A stretch of 58,106 nucleotides of DNA from Bordetella parapertussis (GTDB lineage Bacteria; Pseudomonadota; Gammaproteobacteria; Burkholderiales; SG8-41). Positions within the stretch are counted from its first letter, which is position 1. Each line of letters begins with the position of its first letter. Made by a program: the position numbers and the translations under genes. Of the stretch, positions 7,311 to 16,480 are shown one piece after another. Below the pieces are notes generated by a model. That model had not been told where the DNA came from. It worked only from the letters and a program-made list of their open reading frames with translations, and searched no databases. The stretch lies in assembly GCA_945861275.1 (NCBI GenBank), contig CAMATZ010000039.1:1-58106 (forward strand), written 5' to 3'.

Positions 7311-8198
7311 CTAGCGCTGAATTCCCCGCCGCCCAATCCCCTTAGCGCGATACAACCCACCATCACCAGCGCTAACGTAAAGACTCCCCAAATCCGCGTC
7401 GCCGAACGCGCAGCGCATCGGCATATCAACCGGCGCAGGATGCGTTTCCAGTATGGTGCCGCCGGGAGAGACCACGATCAGCACCGGGCCGCAGCCGCTT
7501 TTTTTCCAGCCCATGCATGCAATGATGTTGCCGTCGCTATCCAGACACAGGCCCTCGATACCACGCTCGCCGAAGGCAAAGTTCAGCAGCGACTTCTGCG
7601 GGCCTGCGCTGCCGTATGGCGTCAGCGGATAAGCCAGCAGCTGGCACACATCACCGCGATCCGCGTCGCCGTCGGCCACGTACAAGGTTTTTTCGTCTGC
7701 CGATAACGCTACGGAGCGCGGCCCCACGGTATCGTGCGTGATGCGGCTTAAGCGCCAGCTACCGGGGCCGGTAGGGTCCGCGCGCAATACGGATGCGTGA
7801 TCGAGCATCGGCGCGGTGGGCGGGCCGTATGGCGCCTGCGCGTTGTAGGGATCGGCGATCCACACACGCCCCTTGCTGTCTACCGCCACATCGGTGGGCT
7901 GGTTGTGGCGCAGACCTTCGAGAAACTCGGTCACCGGCGTGGCAGTGCCATCGTTCAGAAATTGAATCACCCGCCGCCCGCCCTCCTGCGCGCCGAAAAC
8001 GGAACCGTCTTTCGCCACGGCCAGACCATTGACGCGGCCCGTCCAGCGGCGGAAATTTTCCGCCTTGCCGCTCGACGGGTCGAAGCGCAGCACGCGCTCC
8101 TCGGCGACCGCACTGCACAGCATGCCCTTGCCGTCCCACGCCAGCCCGCCGCTGCGGCCCTTGAACGGGCCGGCCACGAGTTCAAAATTCCAAGCCAT
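7311..8198 (-). CDS. SMP-30/gluconolactonase-like protein, cytoplasmic
   Basis: A 295-residue beta-propeller protein without a signal peptide. Motifs NQPTDVAVDSKGRVWIADP and VALSADEKTLYVAD align with the metal-Asn and catalytic-Asp blades of SMP-30 lactonases. The first-blade motif reads SGGLAWD, so the usual metal-binding Glu of EGPxW is missing; activity may be altered. The gene lies 18 bp downstream of a complete SMP-30 gene on the same strand, with which it probably forms an operon. It may process a related lactone or have a binding role. Confidence 0.75.
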   Translation of the reverse strand: MAWNFELVAGPFKGRSGGLAWDGKGMLCSAVAEERVLRFDPSSGKAENFRRWTGRVNGLAVAKDGSVFGAQEGGRRVIQFLNDGTATPVTEFLEGLRHNQPTDVAVDSKGRVWIADPYNAQAPYGPPTAPMLDHASVLRADPTGPGSWRLSRITHDTVGPRSVALSADEKTLYVADGDADRGDVCQLLAYPLTPYGSAGPQKSLLNFAFGERGIEGLCLDSDGNIIACMGWKKSGCGPVLIVVSPGGTILETHPAPVDMPMRCAFGDADLGSLYVSAGDGGLYRAKGIGRRGIQR

Positions 8199-8216
8199 CT
8201 TGTTCTCCTCTCTTGC

Positions 8217-9140
8217 TTAACGTGACGGGACGCCGGCGATATTCACGCGCGTGCGCGTGACCGAGCCGATGTTGGTGATGTACAGCGATTTCCAGTCATC
8301 GTCGCCAAACGCGATGTTTGTGGGGTGATGCCCCGGCGTTTTGATGCGCACGATGGGTTTGCCAGAGGGGTCGTGCACCCAGATGCCACCGGGCGCGGTA
8401 CACCAGACGTTGCCGGCGACATCGCACTTTATGCCGTCGGGTACGCCGCGTTCCGGGCCGGTGTATTGATGGAAGAGGCGTGCTTTGCCTACCGTGCCGT
8501 CGGCCTTTACGTCGTAAGCGCGGATCAGCCGTTCGCGGCTGCAGTTCACGTACAGAATCTTTTCGTCGGGCGAGAAGCAAAGCCCGTTGGGATAGACCGT
8601 GTCTTCGGTCACGACGCTGAGCGTCTTGCCGTCCGGCGCGATGCGGAACACCGGCTGGGTTTCGAGATAGCGCTGTACGTCGGCGCCGACCATGCCGACG
8701 TTGTACATGCCGCCCGGCGGATCGGTAAACCAGATCGCGCCATCCGAGGTGACGACAATATCATTCGGCGTGTTCAGCTTCTTGCCCTGCCATTTATCGG
8801 CGAGCGTTTTCCACGACCCGTCCTTCTCCTGGCGGAACACGGTGCGTCCGCCCCAGCCGGCAACCACCAGCCGGTGTTCGAGGTCGAGCGCCAGTCCGTT
8901 CGCTTTCACCGAAGGGTTCAACATCACGCTCTGCCCCACCCCCGGCTTCCAGCGCCAGATGGTGTCGCCGATGATGTCGGTGAAAAACAATTGCTTGCTG
9001 CGCGCATCCCATACCGGCCCTTCGCCGAAGATGATGTCGTGCGCGATAATATCGATGGGCGGGTTGCTGTCGACGATGCGCTCCCATCCCGGCGCGCACA
9101 GGTCGACCTCCACACTCAGCGTTTCCAATGATCCATGCAT
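8217..9140 (-). CDS. SMP-30/gluconolactonase-family lactonase
   Basis: A 307-residue lactonase with all expected ligands: FGEGPVWD (metal Glu), TPNDIVVTSDG (metal Asn) and YPNGLCFSPDEKILYV (catalytic Asp). There is no signal peptide, so it acts in the cytoplasm. ATG 9140 has GGAGCAACCG upstream. It is the first gene of a two-gene lactonase operon and lies downstream of a decarboxylase-like gene and a Rieske oxygenase on the same strand, which suggests work on a lactone formed in an aromatic or sugar-acid pathway. Confidence 0.82.
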   Translation of the reverse strand: MHGSLETLSVEVDLCAPGWERIVDSNPPIDIIAHDIIFGEGPVWDARSKQLFFTDIIGDTIWRWKPGVGQSVMLNPSVKANGLALDLEHRLVVAGWGGRTVFRQEKDGSWKTLADKWQGKKLNTPNDIVVTSDGAIWFTDPPGGMYNVGMVGADVQRYLETQPVFRIAPDGKTLSVVTEDTVYPNGLCFSPDEKILYVNCSRERLIRAYDVKADGTVGKARLFHQYTGPERGVPDGIKCDVAGNVWCTAPGGIWVHDPSGKPIVRIKTPGHHPTNIAFGDDDWKSLYITNIGSVTRTRVNIAGVPSR

Positions 9141-9266
9141 CGGTTGCTCCTTGTCTTGAAATGCAATGTAACGGGTTGATCGTCTGCGGCCCGCGAAACA
9201 AAGTCAGGCGCAAGAATACAAGATCGTTCGAATGGAAGCTACTGTTGCAACGCCAGATTCACCGCG

Positions 9267-10259
9267 TCAAATCTTGAACGCTTCCAGCGTCTCCGGTGCA
9301 AACAACTCGCTGGCTTGCAGGCGCCGCTGCGACAGCCCTTGCTCGTGGTGGTAACGCAAAAACGTTTCCAGCGTTTGTTTGTTCGCATCAAAGCCGTAGG
9401 GCCACCAGTCGTCGCCCATATTGCGCTTTAACCATTCCACCTCGGCGATCATCCACGGCAGCATATTGCGCAGTGCGGCAGTCTCGAACATTTCTTCGTA
9501 GCAAATGCGCTGCGCTGCAGCGAACACCTTGTAGAGCTCCATCGCGATCCAGCGGTTTTTTTCGTACACCTCGCGGCGGATGGCGATGGTATGCATGATG
9601 GGGAACAGTTTGGTCTTTTTGTAGTACGCGCGCTCGACATCAACGTAATCCTCAAACAATCGCTTTACCTTGTGCGGTTGCGTGTGCAGTGTCGAGGGCA
9701 TGCGCGGGCTGTGCAGCGCATCGATCTCGCCGGCGGCGAGCATTTGCGACAGTGTGTTGCCGGCGGGGATCGGATGCAGTTTGATGTGCGGCGGCAGGTC
9801 GAGCTTGAGTTTTTCATCGCGCCCCGGTGTTTCCTGCCCACCGGTCCAGTATTCGCAATCGCTGATTTTGACGCCGTATTCGTCCTGCATGATGCCGCGG
9901 CTCCATACCGGTGCGGTCATCTGGTATTCGGGCGAGGCGACTTTTTTTCCGATCAGGTCTTTGGGTTCGCGGATGCCGCTGTTGGCGTTGATGAAAGTGC
10001 AGGAGTGACGAAACATGCGCGACGGAAACACCGGTATCGCGATGAACGGCTGCGGATCGCGAAACAGCGACACCGTATACGAGGACAGCGACAGCTCCGC
10101 CACATCAAACTCCTGATAGCGCAGCATGCGAAAAAACGTTTCCTCGACGATGTGATCGAGAAAATTAAGTTCAATGCCTGAAGGCTGCACTCGGCCATCG
10201 GCCAGCGCGCGCACGCGGTCGTAGTTCCAGCAGGAGAGGGCCAGGCGCAGTTTAGACAT
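9267..10259 (-). CDS. 4,5-dihydroxyphthalate decarboxylase-like protein
   Basis: A 330-residue protein with no signal peptide and the fold of NMT1-like periplasmic binding proteins, as found in Pht5-type 4,5-dihydroxyphthalate decarboxylases. Telling segments are LRLALSCWNYDRVRALADG, VEETFFRMLRYQEFDVAELS, PVFPSRMFRHS and MPWMIAEVEWLKRNMGDDWW. In the phthalate pathway this step converts 4,5-dihydroxyphthalate to protocatechuate. A Rieske oxygenase gene of the phthalate-dioxygenase kind lies just upstream (gap 44 bp) and pcaHG are in the same region, so the role fits. The family also contains proteins of unknown function, so the substrate is inferred. Confidence 0.75.
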   Translation of the reverse strand: MSKLRLALSCWNYDRVRALADGRVQPSGIELNFLDHIVEETFFRMLRYQEFDVAELSLSSYTVSLFRDPQPFIAIPVFPSRMFRHSCTFINANSGIREPKDLIGKKVASPEYQMTAPVWSRGIMQDEYGVKISDCEYWTGGQETPGRDEKLKLDLPPHIKLHPIPAGNTLSQMLAAGEIDALHSPRMPSTLHTQPHKVKRLFEDYVDVERAYYKKTKLFPIMHTIAIRREVYEKNRWIAMELYKVFAAAQRICYEEMFETAALRNMLPWMIAEVEWLKRNMGDDWWPYGFDANKQTLETFLRYHHEQGLSQRRLQASELFAPETLEAFKI

Positions 10260-10303
10260 TGATTATTAAGGCGTGAAGTTGTAATCAAAAAACGTCAATA
10301 AAA

Positions 10304-11593
10304 TTAAACGCTTACAGGATCTGTTCCTAACGGTGGAAACAACCCGTGCCGCGCATGATCCTTGAATGCCTGCGTCTTAGGCAGCAACAACGAACAGGAG
10401 CGCACGTGCTGATCTTTCGGCTGCAGCCCCGGCAGCGGCTTGCCCGCACGATTGGCCTCGGCGCTTTGCTGCAACAGGCGACGCATCATCGCAATACCGC
10501 GGTCAGTAGGGCAAAGATTCTCTTTACTACGATCCTGCACCGCCCCCATCGACTCCTGCAACGACGCGTCCTGCATGCCGATGCCTTCGATGCCGGAATA
10601 ATGCACGCCCGCTTTTTGCGCCGCGCGATCCATCAGGTAATCGTTGGTCTTGTTGGCGAGCGGAATAAATGTGCCGGGCACGTATTTGACGTGGATGCCC
10701 TTGCCCTCTTTCATGGCGCCGATTTCGGATTCCTTCAGCTCGCGTTTCGGATGGTAGTTGATGCTCCACGCCCAGCAGTTTTCGTCGTCGATAGGCACCC
10801 ACACGTGCCCGCCGAGCGGATGGCCCGCGCGCGGCGGAATAATGCTGTGGAAGGGCATGATGAACGGCGTGATGCGCCAGTAGTATTGGTCATCTTCGGC
10901 GTTGCGGCGCGCGCCGATTAGCAGGCCACCCGCGAAATCGGCGACTTCAAAAAACGGCATGCGATCTTTGTCGTTGTATTCATTGCCCTTGCTGCCGACG
11001 AACAGCGGATCGGTTTTCAGCGCACCGCCATGCAAAAAGCTCACATGCGAGGAATCGATGCCGCCTTCGATGGCCTGCAAATAGTTCGACTCCTGCAAAC
11101 GCTTGGAGGCGTAACGCTGGCGCGGCGACACCTGCGTCCATTCCAGCGCGGGCGGCGCGGGTTGCAATTCCGGCGGGCCCATGTAGGTCCAGATCACGCC
11201 ACCGACTTCGATGCACGGATACGATTTTAATTTGATGCGCCTGCACATTGGGCCGCTGCCGTCTTCGCCCTCCGATGGCAGTTCGGTGCATTGACCGGTA
11301 ACATCGTATTTCCAGCCGTGGTACGGACAGCGCAGGCCGGATTCTTCATTGCGCCCGAACCACAGCGACACGCCGCGATGCGCGCAGAATTCGTCGATCA
11401 GCCCCAGCCGGTTTTGGGTGTCGCGAAACGCCACCAAGCGTTCGCCGAGCAGTTTCACGCGCACCGGCGGACAGTCGGGTTCCGGCAGTTCCCAGTCGTG
11501 CAGCGCGGGCAGCCAGTAGCGGCGGAATAAATCGCCCATCAGCGTACCTGGGCCGGTTTTAGTCAACGTATCGTTTTGTTCCTGTGTCAGCAT
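10304..11593 (-). CDS. Rieske non-heme iron oxygenase, phthalate 4,5-dioxygenase-like
   Basis: A 429-residue oxygenase alpha subunit. The Rieske centre is CAHRGVSLWFG then CPYHGWKYD (Cys-His, Cys-His), about 70-95 residues in. The catalytic iron site is in EGGIDSSHVSFLHGG (His, His, with the bridging Asp). Length and the LTQEQNDTLTKTGPGTLMGD start are those of the phthalate-dioxygenase group, which works with a separate reductase; no reductase gene is in the window. ATG 11593 has GGAGAAGC before it; the open frame extends further upstream only as an antisense shadow of the next gene. It should add two hydroxyls, or demethylate, on an aromatic acid. Confidence 0.88.
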   Translation of the reverse strand: MLTQEQNDTLTKTGPGTLMGDLFRRYWLPALHDWELPEPDCPPVRVKLLGERLVAFRDTQNRLGLIDEFCAHRGVSLWFGRNEESGLRCPYHGWKYDVTGQCTELPSEGEDGSGPMCRRIKLKSYPCIEVGGVIWTYMGPPELQPAPPALEWTQVSPRQRYASKRLQESNYLQAIEGGIDSSHVSFLHGGALKTDPLFVGSKGNEYNDKDRMPFFEVADFAGGLLIGARRNAEDDQYYWRITPFIMPFHSIIPPRAGHPLGGHVWVPIDDENCWAWSINYHPKRELKESEIGAMKEGKGIHVKYVPGTFIPLANKTNDYLMDRAAQKAGVHYSGIEGIGMQDASLQESMGAVQDRSKENLCPTDRGIAMMRRLLQQSAEANRAGKPLPGLQPKDQHVRSCSLLLPKTQAFKDHARHGLFPPLGTDPVSV

Positions 11594-11606
11594 GGTGCTT
11601 CTCCAA

Positions 11607-12575
11607 TTAGTCATGGCGCGCGCCGGAGGCACGCACCAGCGGCCTCCAGCGGCGGACTTCGGCGGCGACAAATTCCGTGAAGCCCCTGGGATCCAGATTA
11701 TTGGTTTCGATGCCCTCGGGACGCAACCGTTCGCGCACGTCAGCCAGGTGCAGTATGCGCCGAACGTCAGCGTTGAGGCGGTTGACGATTTCTGGCGGCG
11801 TTGCAGGTGGCGCCGAGAGCGAAAACCACACCGCGGCGACCAGCTCCGGATAGCCCGACTCGGCAAACGTAGGCAATTCGGGGAAATCCGCCAGCCGCCC
11901 GGCCGAGCTGATGGCAAGCGCGCGCACGCGCCGCGAGCGCATGGCGGCGCTGGTGGTGGTGAGCGTGGTGGAGACGGCCTGAATATGTCCGGCGATGACA
12001 TCGACCACCGCCCCGCTGGCGCCTTTGTAGGCGATGTGCTGCATGTGCGCGCCGGACTTTTGCTTGAACAATTCGGCCAACAACTGGCCGGTGCTGCCGT
12101 TGCCCGCGGTGCCGTAGTTGATCGCGCCGGGCTGTGATTTCGCGAGTGTGACGAATTGCTTGATGTCTTTGACGGGAACGGAAGGATGCACGGCGAGCAC
12201 GGAAGGCGGCCCGCCAAACAGCGCGATATGTGCGAAGTCCTTCACCGGATCATAGGGCGGTTTTGCCACTATCGATGTCGCAATCGGCAGCGGCCCGAGG
12301 CCGGTGACACCCAGTATGTAGCCGTCGGGCGCGCTTTTGGCTACGAATTCAGCACCGATCAAGCCACCGGCGCCGCTGCGATTTTCGATCACGTAGGACT
12401 GGCCGTGCATTTCGCTCAGCTTCGCGGCTACGATACGGCCGAGCGTGTCCGCCGTGCCGCCCGGCACGAAGGGCACGATGATTCTTACGGATTTCGCGGG
12501 CCAGGACTGCGCGGCGGCCGAGGCGATCAAGGCGGGCGCCACCATTGCCGCGAATATTGTGGATAGTGCATTCAA
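11607..12575 (-). CDS. Bug-family solute receptor
   Basis: A 322-residue exported receptor with a clean signal peptide (MNALSTIFAAMVAPALIASA, cleavage before QSWPAK). The ligand-loop motifs are VPFVPGGTADTLGR and ENRSGAGGLIGAEF; HIAYKGASGAVVDVIAGH and FAESGYPEL mark the second lobe. It is close in sequence to the receptor at 24854-25819 (shared LFGGPPSVLAVHPS and LRPEGIE), so the two arose by duplication. It stands 13 bp upstream of the Rieske oxygenase and probably heads that operon, so it may capture the oxygenase substrate. It diverges from the ubiD gene, with a shared 103-bp promoter region. Confidence 0.9.
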   Translation of the reverse strand: MNALSTIFAAMVAPALIASAAAQSWPAKSVRIIVPFVPGGTADTLGRIVAAKLSEMHGQSYVIENRSGAGGLIGAEFVAKSAPDGYILGVTGLGPLPIATSIVAKPPYDPVKDFAHIALFGGPPSVLAVHPSVPVKDIKQFVTLAKSQPGAINYGTAGNGSTGQLLAELFKQKSGAHMQHIAYKGASGAVVDVIAGHIQAVSTTLTTTSAAMRSRRVRALAISSAGRLADFPELPTFAESGYPELVAAVWFSLSAPPATPPEIVNRLNADVRRILHLADVRERLRPEGIETNNLDPRGFTEFVAAEVRRWRPLVRASGARHD

Positions 12576-12678
12576 TTAGAACACCCCGATTCTTCGCCGC
12601 GAAGTGTACAGCAGCACGACAATCAATCCAAGCGCGGCGCGCCCGGTATAATTCCGCGACCTTTCACCGGAGAATTTC

Positions 12679-14133
12679 ATGGCCGTCACCGAACCCACCA
12701 TTCAAAATGACCTGCGCGAATTCATCAAAGCGGTCGAACAGCGCGGCGAGCTCGCGCACATAAAAAACGCGCACTGGGATCGCGAACTCGGCGCGGTCAC
12801 CGAAGTGCTTTATCGCCAGAAAGTCGAGAAATCGCCGATGCTGTTGTTCGACGATATTCCCGACTATCCGAAGGGCTATCGTTGCGCCTACGGCATGTTC
12901 GGTTCGCCGTATCGCTTGTCGCTGGTGCTCGGCATGGAGCCGTCGCTCTCCGACAACCGCAAGGAAATGCTTGACCATTTCCGCAAGCAGATCAAGAAGA
13001 CGTTTAAACGCATTCCGCCCAAGATGGTAAAGGAAGGTCCGGTGCTGGAGAACATCGTCCGCGATGGCGGCATCGACATGCTGAAGCTGCCGGTGCCGGT
13101 GCACCATGAAGACGACGGCGGGCGCTACATCGGCACCGCCTGCGGCGTGGTGACGCGCGATCCCGACACCGGCCGCATCAATGTCGGCACCTATCGTGTG
13201 CAGGTAAAAGGGCCGAACACCTGTTCCTCGTACATTTCCAACGGCAAGCAGGGCCGTATTCATCGCGACAAGTATCTGAAAGCCGGCAAGCCGTGTCCGG
13301 TGGTGATTATCGTCGGCTGCGATCCGGTGACCTATCTCGCGGCGGGCTACACCATGCCCGACACCATGCCCGAATACGAGTGGGCGGGCGGGCTCATGGA
13401 TCGGCCGATGGAACTGATCGAGGGCGAGCTCACCGGACTGCCGTTTCCCGCACGTTCGGAGATCGTACTCGAAGGCGAAATCTCGATGAACGAGACCACA
13501 CTCGAAGGCCCGTTCGGCGAATGGCACGGCTACTACGCAGGTGAAGCGAAGGAAGAGCCGCTGATCCATATCAAGCGCATCTATCACCGCAACCAGCCGA
13601 TACTTACCTGCGCGGCAAGCCAGAAGCCGCCGCACTCGCATCTGTTCGAGCGCTGTTTCCTGCGCTCAGCGGCGCTGCTGGATGCGCTGGAAGGCGCAGG
13701 CATACCCGATGTGCGCGGCGCGTGGCTGCATCAGGCCGGCGCAGGGCGCACCTTCTGCGTGGTGTCGGTGAAGCAGCGCTACTTCGGGCACTCGACGCAG
13801 GTCGGGCTGGTGGCCTCGCAGGTGGCGTCGGTCGGCTACATCAGCCGCTGGATCGTGGTGGTGGATGACGACATCGACCCCACCGACATCCACGACGTGA
13901 TCTGGGCGATGGGCACGCGCTGCGATCCCAAGTCGCGCACCACAGTGCTTGACCACTGCTGGTCGTCGCGGCTCGATACGCTGGTGACTGACTATTCAAA
14001 ACTCTACAACTCGCGCATGGTGATCGACGCCTGCCGCCCGTACGAATTCATCGACACCTTTCCCAAAGTATGCGAAAGCTCACCCGAACTCGCGGCCAAG
14101 GTGCGCGCGAAGTATCCGGAGTTGTATCGCTGA
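12679..14133 (+). CDS. UbiD-family decarboxylase
   Basis: A 484-residue prenyl-FMN-dependent decarboxylase. The catalytic Arg is in NVGTYRVQVKG and the catalytic acid region is EGEISMNETTLEGPFGEWHG (Glu and Glu of the E-R-E set). The C-terminal KSRTTVLDHCWSSRLD is also typical. Length is normal for the family. It may decarboxylate or carboxylate an aromatic or unsaturated acid. The cofactor-making partner UbiX is not in the window. Its stop lies 20 bp before a zinc alcohol dehydrogenase on the same strand, so the two form an operon, pointing to conversion of an acid and an alcohol or aldehyde in one path. Confidence 0.88.
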   Translation: MAVTEPTIQNDLREFIKAVEQRGELAHIKNAHWDRELGAVTEVLYRQKVEKSPMLLFDDIPDYPKGYRCAYGMFGSPYRLSLVLGMEPSLSDNRKEMLDHFRKQIKKTFKRIPPKMVKEGPVLENIVRDGGIDMLKLPVPVHHEDDGGRYIGTACGVVTRDPDTGRINVGTYRVQVKGPNTCSSYISNGKQGRIHRDKYLKAGKPCPVVIIVGCDPVTYLAAGYTMPDTMPEYEWAGGLMDRPMELIEGELTGLPFPARSEIVLEGEISMNETTLEGPFGEWHGYYAGEAKEEPLIHIKRIYHRNQPILTCAASQKPPHSHLFERCFLRSAALLDALEGAGIPDVRGAWLHQAGAGRTFCVVSVKQRYFGHSTQVGLVASQVASVGYISRWIVVVDDDIDPTDIHDVIWAMGTRCDPKSRTTVLDHCWSSRLDTLVTDYSKLYNSRMVIDACRPYEFIDTFPKVCESSPELAAKVRAKYPELYR

Positions 14134-14153
14134 TTATTACAAGGAACACCACC

Positions 14154-15260
14154 ATGGAAAAAGTGCTCGCAGCGGTAAGAGTCGGCCCCAGCAAGACCGA
14201 GGTGCGCGAATATCCGATGCCGGATATTCCTGCCGACAGCGCGCTGCTGAAGATGGAGGTCGCCGGCATCTGCGGTACCGATGTCAAACTCTACGCGCAT
14301 CCGCCCAACGACAAACCCACAATCATGGGGCACGAGAACATCGGCACTATTGCCAAGGCGGGGCGCGAGTTCACGCGCCGCAAGGGCTTCAAGGAAGGCG
14401 ACCTAGTGTTCGTTGAGCACTATGTGTCGTGCGGCCAGTGCGAGTGGTGCCATGCCGGGCAGTACCGGCATTGCGAGAACACCAACTGGCGCACCAATCC
14501 CGATGCCATCCGCTATGGCTACACCTCGGCGGAAAAGGCACCGCATTTGTGGGGCGGCTTCGCGCAGTATGTTTTCCTGCCGTGGAATGCGGTGGTGCAT
14601 CACGTGCCCAAGGGTGTCACACCCGAACTGGCGGGACTGGTCACACCGATGGCCAACGGCGTCGAATGGTCGCTGTTCGATGGCGGTGTCGGCTACAACT
14701 CCAGCGTGCTGATCCAGGGGCCGGGCCAACAGGGATTATCACAGACAGTGATCTGCAAACAGGCGGGCGCCGCACTGGTTATCGTCACCGGCACCGACAA
14801 GGATGCTGCGCGCCTGGAAGTGGCCAAAGCGCTCGGCGCCGACCACGTCATCAATGTCGATGAGGAAAACGTGCTCGGACGCATCATGGAAATCACCAAC
14901 GACCATGGCGTCGATGTCGCGCTCGACTGCACCGCCGGCGCCGGCACGAAACCGATACACCTGTCCATCGACGCATTGAAGCGCAAGGGCGGCATCATGG
15001 TGGCACAGGGCGAACTGGCGACGTTCCCGAATTTCCCGCTCGAAAAGTTCACCGTGAAATTCATCACCATGCACAGCGCGCGCGGCCACAGTTACAAGTC
15101 ATGCGAGCTCGCGCTGCAGCAGATCGCTTCCCGGCGCTTCCCGCTGGAAAAGATCACTACCCACCGGTTTGGTTTGAAGGACGTGGATCTGGCTATCAAG
15201 TCGGTGGGCAACATGGGCGTGCTGGGGGTAATACATGCTTCGCTGATGCCGTGGCAATGA
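14154..15260 (+). CDS. Zinc-dependent medium-chain alcohol dehydrogenase
   Basis: A 368-residue MDR enzyme. Catalytic zinc ligands are Cys in AGICGTDVK and His-Glu in MGHENIG. The structural zinc site is complete: CGQCEWCHAGQYRHC with four cysteines. The Rossmann motif is degenerate, IQGPGQQGLSQTVI, followed by an acidic/Thr region VTGTDKDAARLEVA that hints at NADP or NAD use but does not settle it. ATG 14154 follows AAGGAACACC. It is the second gene of the ubiD operon. The substrate is unknown; an aryl or alkyl alcohol fits the context. Confidence 0.85.
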   Translation: MEKVLAAVRVGPSKTEVREYPMPDIPADSALLKMEVAGICGTDVKLYAHPPNDKPTIMGHENIGTIAKAGREFTRRKGFKEGDLVFVEHYVSCGQCEWCHAGQYRHCENTNWRTNPDAIRYGYTSAEKAPHLWGGFAQYVFLPWNAVVHHVPKGVTPELAGLVTPMANGVEWSLFDGGVGYNSSVLIQGPGQQGLSQTVICKQAGAALVIVTGTDKDAARLEVAKALGADHVINVDEENVLGRIMEITNDHGVDVALDCTAGAGTKPIHLSIDALKRKGGIMVAQGELATFPNFPLEKFTVKFITMHSARGHSYKSCELALQQIASRRFPLEKITTHRFGLKDVDLAIKSVGNMGVLGVIHASLMPWQ

Positions 15261-15384
15261 GCCGCGGTCGCGTAGGGTGGGCTGAATGAAATGAAGCCCA
15301 ACACAGTGATTCCAGCGCGAAACGTTGACGGTGCCGGATTGCGGGCATCGCAATGTTGGGCTTTGCAGCCCAACCTACACGTGC
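15261..15384. repeat. Inverted repeat between convergent genes
   Basis: CGTAGGGTGGGCT (from 15270) and AGCCCAACCTACAC (to 15380) form the ends, with a second pair AAGCCCAACA / TGTTGGGCTT inside. The element fills the space between the dehydrogenase and the receptor stop codons and can form a long hairpin on either strand, so it may end both transcripts. Confidence 0.6.
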
Positions 15385-16416
15385 TTATTCCGCCTTAAGC
15401 CCCGCTGCCTTAACCACCTTCGCATACTTCGCAAAATCCGTGCGGTTCTGCGCGGCATATTCTTCCGGCGTGCTGCCAACCGGGTCGATGCCCAATGTCG
15501 TGTAGCGCTGCACGATATCTTGATGACGCACCGCCTGCGCGATGGAACCCGACAATAAATTCACGACGGCGCGCGGCGTGGCACTCGGCGCGAGTATGCC
15601 GATCACCGGCGGGTAATCGAAATCCCTGATGCCGGTAACTTCCGCCACTGTCGGCACCTCGGGCGCCTGCGCCGAGCGTTTGAGGGTGTTGACCGCCAGC
15701 AACTTGATGCGGCCGCCGGCGCGGTGCGGCGCCAGCGACGGCAGTGCGGACATGGCGAGCGAGACTTCGCCGCTAAGCAGTGCAGGCACCGATTGCGCCG
15801 TGCCCTTGTACGGCACATGCACCAGCCCCAGTTTCAGCGGTCCGTTGAGCGCTTCCATCGACAAATGATGCAGGCTGCCGATGCCGCCTGAGCCGTAGCG
15901 CAGAGCGCCGGGCTTGGCTTTGGCCAGTGCAATCAATTCGTTCAGTGTGTTGGCGGGTACGGACGCATGCGCGGCGATGAATTGCGCCGAGGTGCCCATG
16001 ATGCTGACCGCGGTGAAATCCTTGACCGGATCGTAGGGCAGTTTGGCGTAGAGCGCGGGGTTGATCGCGGTCTGGCCGACATCGGCGACCAATAGTGTGT
16101 AGCCGTCGGCATTGGCGCGCGCCACCAGTTCACACGCGCCGATGCCGCCTGCGCCGGGACGATTATCGATAACGAATTGCTGCCGGAGTGTTTCGCTCAA
16201 GCGCGTGGCGACCAGGCGCGTCATGGTGTCGGGCAGACCGCCTGCGGCGTAGGGGATGACTACGCGCACGGGTTTGGTGGGGTAGGCCTGTCGTGAGCTT
16301 GTCGAAGCGGCCTGTCCTGAGCCTGTCGAAGCGGTTTGCGCGGTTGCGTTAGCGGCGACCAGTGTAACGCCAACGCCAATGGCAGCGGCCTGACAGAGCT
16401 GTGAAACGGTTGTCAT
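15385..16416 (-). CDS. Bug-family solute receptor with repeat-derived linker
   Basis: A 343-residue exported receptor. Signal peptide TVSQLCQAAAIGVGVTLVAA, cleavage after ATA. The mature domain begins YPTKPVRVVIPYAAGGLPDT and has DNRPGAGGIGACELVA, HVPYKGTAQSVPALLSGE and an ordinary C-lobe. Between signal and mature domain lies an extra Ser/Thr/Gln-rich stretch, TASTGSGQAASTSSRQ, encoded by two 24-bp copies of a common intergenic repeat. ATG 16416 is chosen because it starts the signal peptide; upstream in-frame codons overlap the divergent pcaH leader. Divergent from pcaH, it may take up protocatechuate or a precursor. Confidence 0.88.
   Translation of the reverse strand: MTTVSQLCQAAAIGVGVTLVAANATAQTASTGSGQAASTSSRQAYPTKPVRVVIPYAAGGLPDTMTRLVATRLSETLRQQFVIDNRPGAGGIGACELVARANADGYTLLVADVGQTAINPALYAKLPYDPVKDFTAVSIMGTSAQFIAAHASVPANTLNELIALAKAKPGALRYGSGGIGSLHHLSMEALNGPLKLGLVHVPYKGTAQSVPALLSGEVSLAMSALPSLAPHRAGGRIKLLAVNTLKRSAQAPEVPTVAEVTGIRDFDYPPVIGILAPSATPRAVVNLLSGSIAQAVRHQDIVQRYTTLGIDPVGSTPEEYAAQNRTDFAKYAKVVKAAGLKAE
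16287..16334 (-). repeat. Two tandem 24-bp repeats inside a receptor gene
   Basis: CCTGTCGTGAGCTTGTCGAAGCGG (as two halves, 16287-16310) and a near copy at 16311-16334 (CCTGTCCTGAGCC, TGTCGAAGCGG). The core TGAGCYTGTCGAAG is a widespread betaproteobacterial intergenic repeat. Here each copy is eight codons and keeps the frame. Confidence 0.8.
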
Positions 16417-16480
16417 AACTGTACCTCGATTTAGAAGGCGTCCAGTATAATCATTCGCGGCGCAAGAGGAGAAAATCTGC

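Noticed and set aside
8325-9131. A 268-codon open frame on the plus strand
   Set aside because: Antisense to the complete SMP-30 lactonase gene and without recognisable motifs.
11594-12217. Upstream extension of the Rieske oxygenase frame
   Set aside because: The extra 208 codons overlap the receptor gene on the same strand in another frame and read as Pro/Ser/Arg-rich noise; ATG 11593 has a ribosome site and starts the family sequence.
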